Positions 58,823 to 64,000 of a stretch of DNA of 64,000 bases are shown piece by piece (position 1 is the first letter of the stretch; each line of letters opens with the position of its first letter). The stretch is from assembly GCA_013399855.1 (NCBI GenBank), contig VXAY01002192.1, positions 2,304,827 through 2,368,826 on the forward strand, written 5' to 3'. Under the pieces are notes generated by a model. That model was not told where the DNA came from. It did not search any database and was given only the letters and a program-made list of their open reading frames with translations. A program made the translations under genes and the position numbers. The DNA is from Oxyruncus cristatus (taxonomy: Eukaryota > Chordata > Aves > Passeriformes > Cotingidae).

Positions 58823-61800
58823 CATAGAATCATAAAATCATAAAATATGCTGAGTTGGAAAGGGACCCATCAGGATCATGGAATCCAACTCCTGGCCCTG
58901 CACAAGACAGCCCTGAGAATCACACCATGTGTGAGAGTGTTGTCCAAATGCTTCTTGAACTTAGACAGGCTTGGTGCTGTGACCACTTCCCTGGGGAGAC
59001 TGTTCCAGTGCTCAACCACCCTCTGGGTGAAGAACCTGTTTCTAATATCCAACCTAAACCTCTCCTGACTCAGCTTCATGTTGTTTCCTCAAGTCCTGTC
59101 ACTGGTTGCAAGAGAGAAGAGATCAGTGCCTGCCCCTCCTCTTCCCCTCACGAGGAAGTTGTAACTGCAATTAGGTCTACCCTCAGTCTCCTCCAGGCTA
59201 AACAGAGCAAGTGACCTCAGCCTCTCCTCATATGGCTTCACCTCCAGAGCCTTTGGATGCTCTCTAAGAGCTTAATGTCTTTTTTTTATATTGTGGCACA
59301 CAAAATTGCACTTAATACTCAAGGTCAGGCTGTTCCAGTGCAGAGCAGAGTGGGACAATCCCCTCCCTTGACCAGCTGTTGATACTTTGCCTGTTGTACC
59401 CCAGGACACAGTTGGCCCTCCTGGCTGCCAGGGCACTGCTGACTCATCTTCAACTTGCCCTCAACCAGCACCCCCAGGTCCCTTTCCACAGCACTGCTTT
59501 CCAGCATCTCATTCCGCAGTCTGTACACACAGCCAGGGTTGGCCTGTTCCAGTGCAGAATCAGGCACTTTCCCTTGTTGAACTTCATATGGTTGGTGATG
59601 GCCCATCTCTCTTAATTTGTCAAGGTCTCTCTGCAGGGCCTCTGTGCCTGCAAGGGAGTTGACCGCTCCTCCCAATGTAGTGTCATCGGCAAACCTAATT
59701 AGTATTCCTTTGAGTCCTGTGTCCAAGTCGTTAATGAAGATGTTGAAGAGAACTGGGCCAAGGATGGAGCCCTTGGAAACCCCACTAGTGACAGGTCACC
59801 AGTCCCATGTCACCCCATTCACTGTAACTCTTTGTGCCTGATCCATGAGCCAGTTGTTCACCTATTGGGTGATACGATTATGCAACTGTGTGCTGGACAT
59901 TTTGTCCAGCAGGATCCTGTGAGAGACAGTATCAAAAGCTTTACTGAAATCCAAAAAGATCACATCAGCTGCCTTCCCTTGACCACAAGGTGGGTTACCT
60001 TGTCATAGAAGGAAATCAGGTTTGATAAGCAGGATTTTCCTCTCATGAAGCCGTGCTGGCTGTGACCCATGACTGTATTGTCTTTCAGGTGTTTTTCAAT
60101 ACCTCCCAGATTAATTTTTTCCATAACTTTACCAGGCACTGAAGTGAGACTGACAGGCCTGTAGTTTCTGGGATCCTCTTTCTTGCCCTTCTTGAAAATC
60201 AGGACAATGTTCGCCAGGTTCCAGTCAGCTGGGACTTCTCTGGATTCCCAAGACTCCTCAGAAATAATCAAGAGAGGTTTTGTGATGACATCCTCTTTGC
60301 GGTTTCCCAGATGAATCCCATCAGGCCCCATAGATTTGTAGGGATCCAGCTGGAGCAGCAGATTCCGCACAATTTCAGGGTTGACTGGGAGTTGATCATT
60401 CTCACAGTCATTGTCCTCCAGCCCAAGCCAGTGAGACCCCCTTGGTCCATCATCCATGTTAAAGACACAGGCAAAGAAAGCCTTAAACAACTCTGCCTTG
60501 TCTCTGTCCCTGTTTGTGAGGTGACCATCCTCATCCCATAACAGGCCGATGTTATTTCTACACTAACTTTTGCCATTAGTATCTTTTATTGTCCCCCACA
60601 TTTCTGGCAGCTTCAACTCCTGTTCAGCTTTGGCTGCACAAATTTTCTCCCTACAGTAGCAAGCAGAATCTCTGTATTCTTCCCACTTGACCTTGCTTCC
60701 ACTGGGCATACACCTTCCTATTTTGCCTTATTTCCAAGAGAAGATCCCTGCTCAGCCAAGCCGGCCTTCTGCCTTGCCTGCTTGACTTCCAATTCCCAAT
60801 TTGGGAATTGCTACTCCTGTGCCCTTGAGAGGTAATGTTTAGAAAGTGACCAGCACTGATGGACCCCAGCACTTGCGAAAAAAATGTCTTCCCAGGGGAC
60901 TTTACTTACTAATTCCCTGAGCAGCCTGAAGTCTGCTCTCCTTGTGGCCAGAGTTGAGGTTTTGCTGCCACTTTTCCTTCTGTTAACAGATTTTAAACTC
61001 AATCACTTTCGTGGTCACTGTGGACAAGAGGCCTCCAATCTCCACTTTGCTCATGAGATCCACTCTGTTGACAAGCAGCTGATCAAGGAGGGCCTTTTTC
61101 CAAGTTGGCTCCCTTAGGACCTGTTCCAGAAAGTTGTCATCCATGCTTTTTAGGAATCTTTTGGCCCGGGTTGTACCAACTGTGTGATGTTCCCAGTTGA
61201 TTTCTGGCAAGTTGAGTAAGTCCATAAGGACAAGGGCAGTTGACTTGGAAGTGTCCCTTAGTTCCTCAAAGAATAATTTGTTGGCATCATTATCCTGGCT
61301 GGGAGGTCTGTAGAGAATCCCACGATGAAATTCACATTATTTGTTTGCTCCTTGGTTCTTACCCAGAGACTCTCAACTCTGCCAATGCCAACTGAGCTCC
61401 ACATATTCTAACCCTCCTATTACATACAGTGCCACCCCTCTGCCTCTTCTGCCCTGCCTATTGCTCCAAAAGAGTCTGTAATCACCCAACAGAGCACTCC
61501 AGTCACAGGTGTCATCCCACCAGGTTTCATTTAACGCCAATGTTGTCAAATCTCTGGAACTGGGCCAAAGCTCTGAGATCTTCTTGTTTGTTCCTGGGGC
61601 TTCGTGCTTTGGTGTAGAAACATTTCAGGAGTGGTACATTGTAGCCAACACCTCTTCAGGGAGATTGAGAGACCCCATTAGTGCTCATTTCCTCAAGTTT
61701 TGGCACACCATCCCATGGCTCATCACTGGCAAGCCTGGTATTTTCCCTTTCCTCCTTCCAAACTAATTTAAAGTCCTGTCAACAAGCCCTGCGAGCTCCT

Positions 61801-61870
61801 GTGCTAGAACTCTTTTTTCCCCTCTGAGATAGGTGCATCCTGTCAGGCGTCAGTAGACCAAGGTGGCTGA
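58823..61870 (-). mobile_element. Long CR1 LINE copy with endonuclease and reverse-transcriptase remnants
   Basis: About 3 kb of CR1 on the minus strand. The 3' end is at 58823 (CATAGAATCATAAAATC on the plus strand). Moving upstream: ORF2 tail, FADD motif at 59682-59693 (in RFADDTTLGG), a 176-codon surviving frame at 60490-59960 with PYKSMGPDGIH, DWNLANIVLIFKKGKKEDPR and NYRPVSLTSVPGKVMEK. Upstream of that are endonuclease pieces in broken frames: MDLLNLPEINWEHHT near 61225, GILYRPPSQDNDANKLFFEE near 61310, and ETWWDDTCDWSALLGDYRLF near 61500. Stops and frameshifts interrupt it. It is the longest element in the window. Confidence 0.87.
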
Positions 61871-62129
61871 GTAAACCAGGAGGGATTGTTCATGATGAGG
61901 AGGCATTTGAGCATGTTACCCTAACCGCCTGTAAAATCTCCATCCTTGAAGGCTTTTGGAGTCTGAATAGACTCTTGCACCTGCTTCAAGCAGGGAGTTA
62001 GGCAAAAGATCTCTGAAGGTCCCTATAAAATTGAACAATTACATCACTCCATAATTAAAGGTACTTGCACCTTTAGGATTATGTGAAAATACTGGGGCGA
62101 GGGGGTGGGGAATGGGAGTAGTTTTGTCT

Positions 62130-62690
62130 GGAACCAGCAGGTCTACGGAGGCGATTCTAAGCCTCTACTCTGCCTTTGCCTGGAATAGTGTGTACATGTC
62201 TGGTATCTGCAGTACAAGAAAGACTTTGACCTGTTGGAATGAGAGCCGGTGGAGAACCACCAAGTTGATCACCAGGCTGGAGCACCTCTCCTATGAAGAC
62301 AGGCTGAGAGCTGGGGCTGTTCAGCCTGGAGAGAGATGGCTACTGAGAGACCTTATAGCACCTTCCAGTACCTAAAGGGGCCACCAGAGAACAGGAGAGG
62401 GACTTTTTACATGGGCATGTAGTGACAGGACAAGAGGGAGTGGCTTTAAACCGAAAGAGAGTAGATTTAGATTAGATATTAGGAAGAAATTCTTTACTGT
62501 GAAGGATGGTGAGGCACTGGAACGCGTTGCCCGGAGAAGTTGTGGATGCCCCATCCCTGCAAGTGTTGAAGGCCAGAATGAAACTGAGCAACCTGGTCTA
62601 GTGGAAGGTGCCCTTGCCCATGGCAGGGGGTAGAACTGGATGATCTTTAAGGTCCCTTCAAACCTAAACCAGTCTATGAATCTATGACAT
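62130..62690 (+). mobile_element. CR1 LINE 3' fragment (different subfamily)
   Basis: ORF2 tail ([40 protein letters not shown] in broken frame), then GTCCCTTCAAACCTAAACC and an end AGTCTATGAATCTATGA. Opposite orientation to, and about 260 bases from, the long CR1. Confidence 0.83.
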
Positions 62691-63920
62691 GATCATGAAT
62701 ATATGGCAAGTATGCAAGTATGATCATGTGTTTACTTTGATTTTTTGATGGAACTAGAGTATGTTTCAGAACCTTTTACACTGTGAGATGATAGAATGGC
62801 ATAACATTATTTCCTCCCGATTTTCTTCAGCATCTGAAAAAAAAAAAAAGCAAGAGTGCAGAGGTAGGAAAAAGTAAAGTATTTATCTTCATTAGTACTT
62901 CCATAATGAGTTGTGTGGAGAAGAGAGCTTAAGGAAAGTTATGGCATTCCTACTGAGCTAACACTTCAGCTTTCTCCCAAGCTTTTTATAGACTTACTTG
63001 AAATGGTAGAGCGGTTGGCAATGATTCTGGTCTTTGGTTCAAATTAGTATTTGTATTTATTCTAATCTACCACTGTACTTGATGAAGATGTGTACCTGCC
63101 TGTATAATTATTATAAGCAATTGTTTTCATGGTGTAGGATTAGTTCTGAATAAAAAATTATTGAAGCACTTACATGGATACTGTTATTTTTGTGGTGATC
63201 CTACTAAGGTCTCAAAACTATCATATTCTTGGTACTTTAAATACAGAGTTTACTTTTTGGCTACTTAGAGAGAGTTACATTTTTGAGTTTGACTACATTT
63301 TTGAGCTGTTGGCCATTTTGGATGGCAATGCATTGCTTAATGCTGCGCTAAAGTAAATGGATCCTGTCCAGCTACATAAATTCAAGATGCAGAGGAGTGT
63401 AGAATGAGGTACTGCTTCTCTAATATGTAAACCAGAGGCATAAATTCCGAGAAGTATTCGGTGTGGGCATATCATTCTCAGAAGTATGTAATTTTCAGAA
63501 TGTGTCTTTTATTTTGAAGTCATAGCCAAATATATAAAGTATACCACTGTCTAGTTAACTAAGACTATTATCTGTGTAGTCTAAGTAAAATTCTGGTATT
63601 AGAAAATGTAGTTGAAATTTCTGCCATTTGCTGTTTGTTTGGAATATGAAGAAACTGAAATATGAAAGAATGACTGTGGTTGTGGCAGCAATTGATTCTG
63701 TGTTCCCCCCAACAATGTTTCTTAGAAAGCTGTGTAAAACTATTTTTTGTTGCTTCTTTTCCCTTTAATTTCAAGATAAGCTTCATTTTTTACATTTGAA
63801 AATACAGAGAATGATTTGGTTTGTGTCATGTTTTATTTTTTGATTTTTAGCTATTAAGAGTAACGTCTTGTTTCTTCATAAGGTAAGGAAGAAATAGCAA
63901 ACATGCAATTGTAAGATGTT

Positions 63921-63970
<50 letters not shown>

Positions 63971-64000
63971 CACCCACCCACCAACATTTTAAGACCCTTT
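62691..64000. other. Intergenic sequence, no gene recognised
   Basis: AT-rich DNA with short poly-A (62836-62849) and a long poly-T (about 63927-63965). In human the next gene beyond SMC6 is VSNL1; no exon of it is visible here. Confidence 0.55.
63927..63965. repeat. Poly-T tract near the right edge
   Basis: About 39 uninterrupted T residues, similar in length to the tract at 22081. Confidence 0.9.

Noticed and set aside
63000..63052. tRNA-like stretch (TGGTAGAGC and GGTTCAAATT)
   Set aside because: The two boxes are only about 30 bases apart and no acceptor or anticodon stem forms; chance resemblance.
1..64000. CRISPR arrays, operons, prokaryotic signals
   Set aside because: Split genes, CR1/LTR repeats and CpG island show vertebrate nuclear DNA; no regularly spaced repeat array is present.

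Overview
The window is eukaryotic nuclear DNA, almost certainly from a bird. Every classifiable LINE except two RTE pieces is a CR1 element with the octamer-type 3' end (ATTCTRTG). The LTR copies also look like avian endogenous-retrovirus families, as far as I can recognise them from memory. The two protein-coding genes I can support are GEN1 and SMC6, arranged head to head. They are also divergent neighbours on human chromosome 2p. Exons were found by matching translated segments to the known protein families and placing GT-AG boundaries that keep frame. All positions are hand-derived.

Layout. 1-13.8 kb: the 5' portion of GEN1 on the minus strand. Ten coding exons encode residues 1 to about 399 (XPG nuclease core, helix-hairpin-helix region, start of the chromodomain); the rest lies off the left edge. 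Its introns carry four CR1/RTE/LTR insertions, all on the plus strand. About 16.7-18.06 kb: a CpG island, the presumed shared bidirectional promoter, broken by a 237-base N gap and containing a duplicated 62-bp block on each side of the gap. 18-57.8 kb: SMC6 on the plus strand, complete from ATG to stop in 26 coding exons. The predicted protein has 1095 residues, with Walker A, hinge, signature and Walker B regions all visible; a polyadenylation signal lies at 57754. SMC6 introns hold many LTRs, CR1 pieces and one RTE element, several of them nested. 57.8-64 kb: intergenic, dominated by a long minus-strand CR1 (58.8-61.9 kb) and a second CR1 tail.

How the genes relate. GEN1 is a Holliday-junction resolvase. 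SMC6 is the partner of SMC5 in the SMC5/6 complex, which controls recombination intermediates. The pair therefore links two genes of the same pathway through one promoter region, but co-regulation is an inference.

Most unusual content: two RTE-clade retrotransposon copies (1408-2240 with a clean 14-bp target-site duplication, and 28331-29760 nested inside an LTR). RTE elements are patchy in birds and have been attributed to horizontal transfer (AviRTE), so these copies may be taxonomically informative. I found no undescribed multi-gene system. Intron sequence not listed below showed no gene, RNA gene or repeat that I could recognise.
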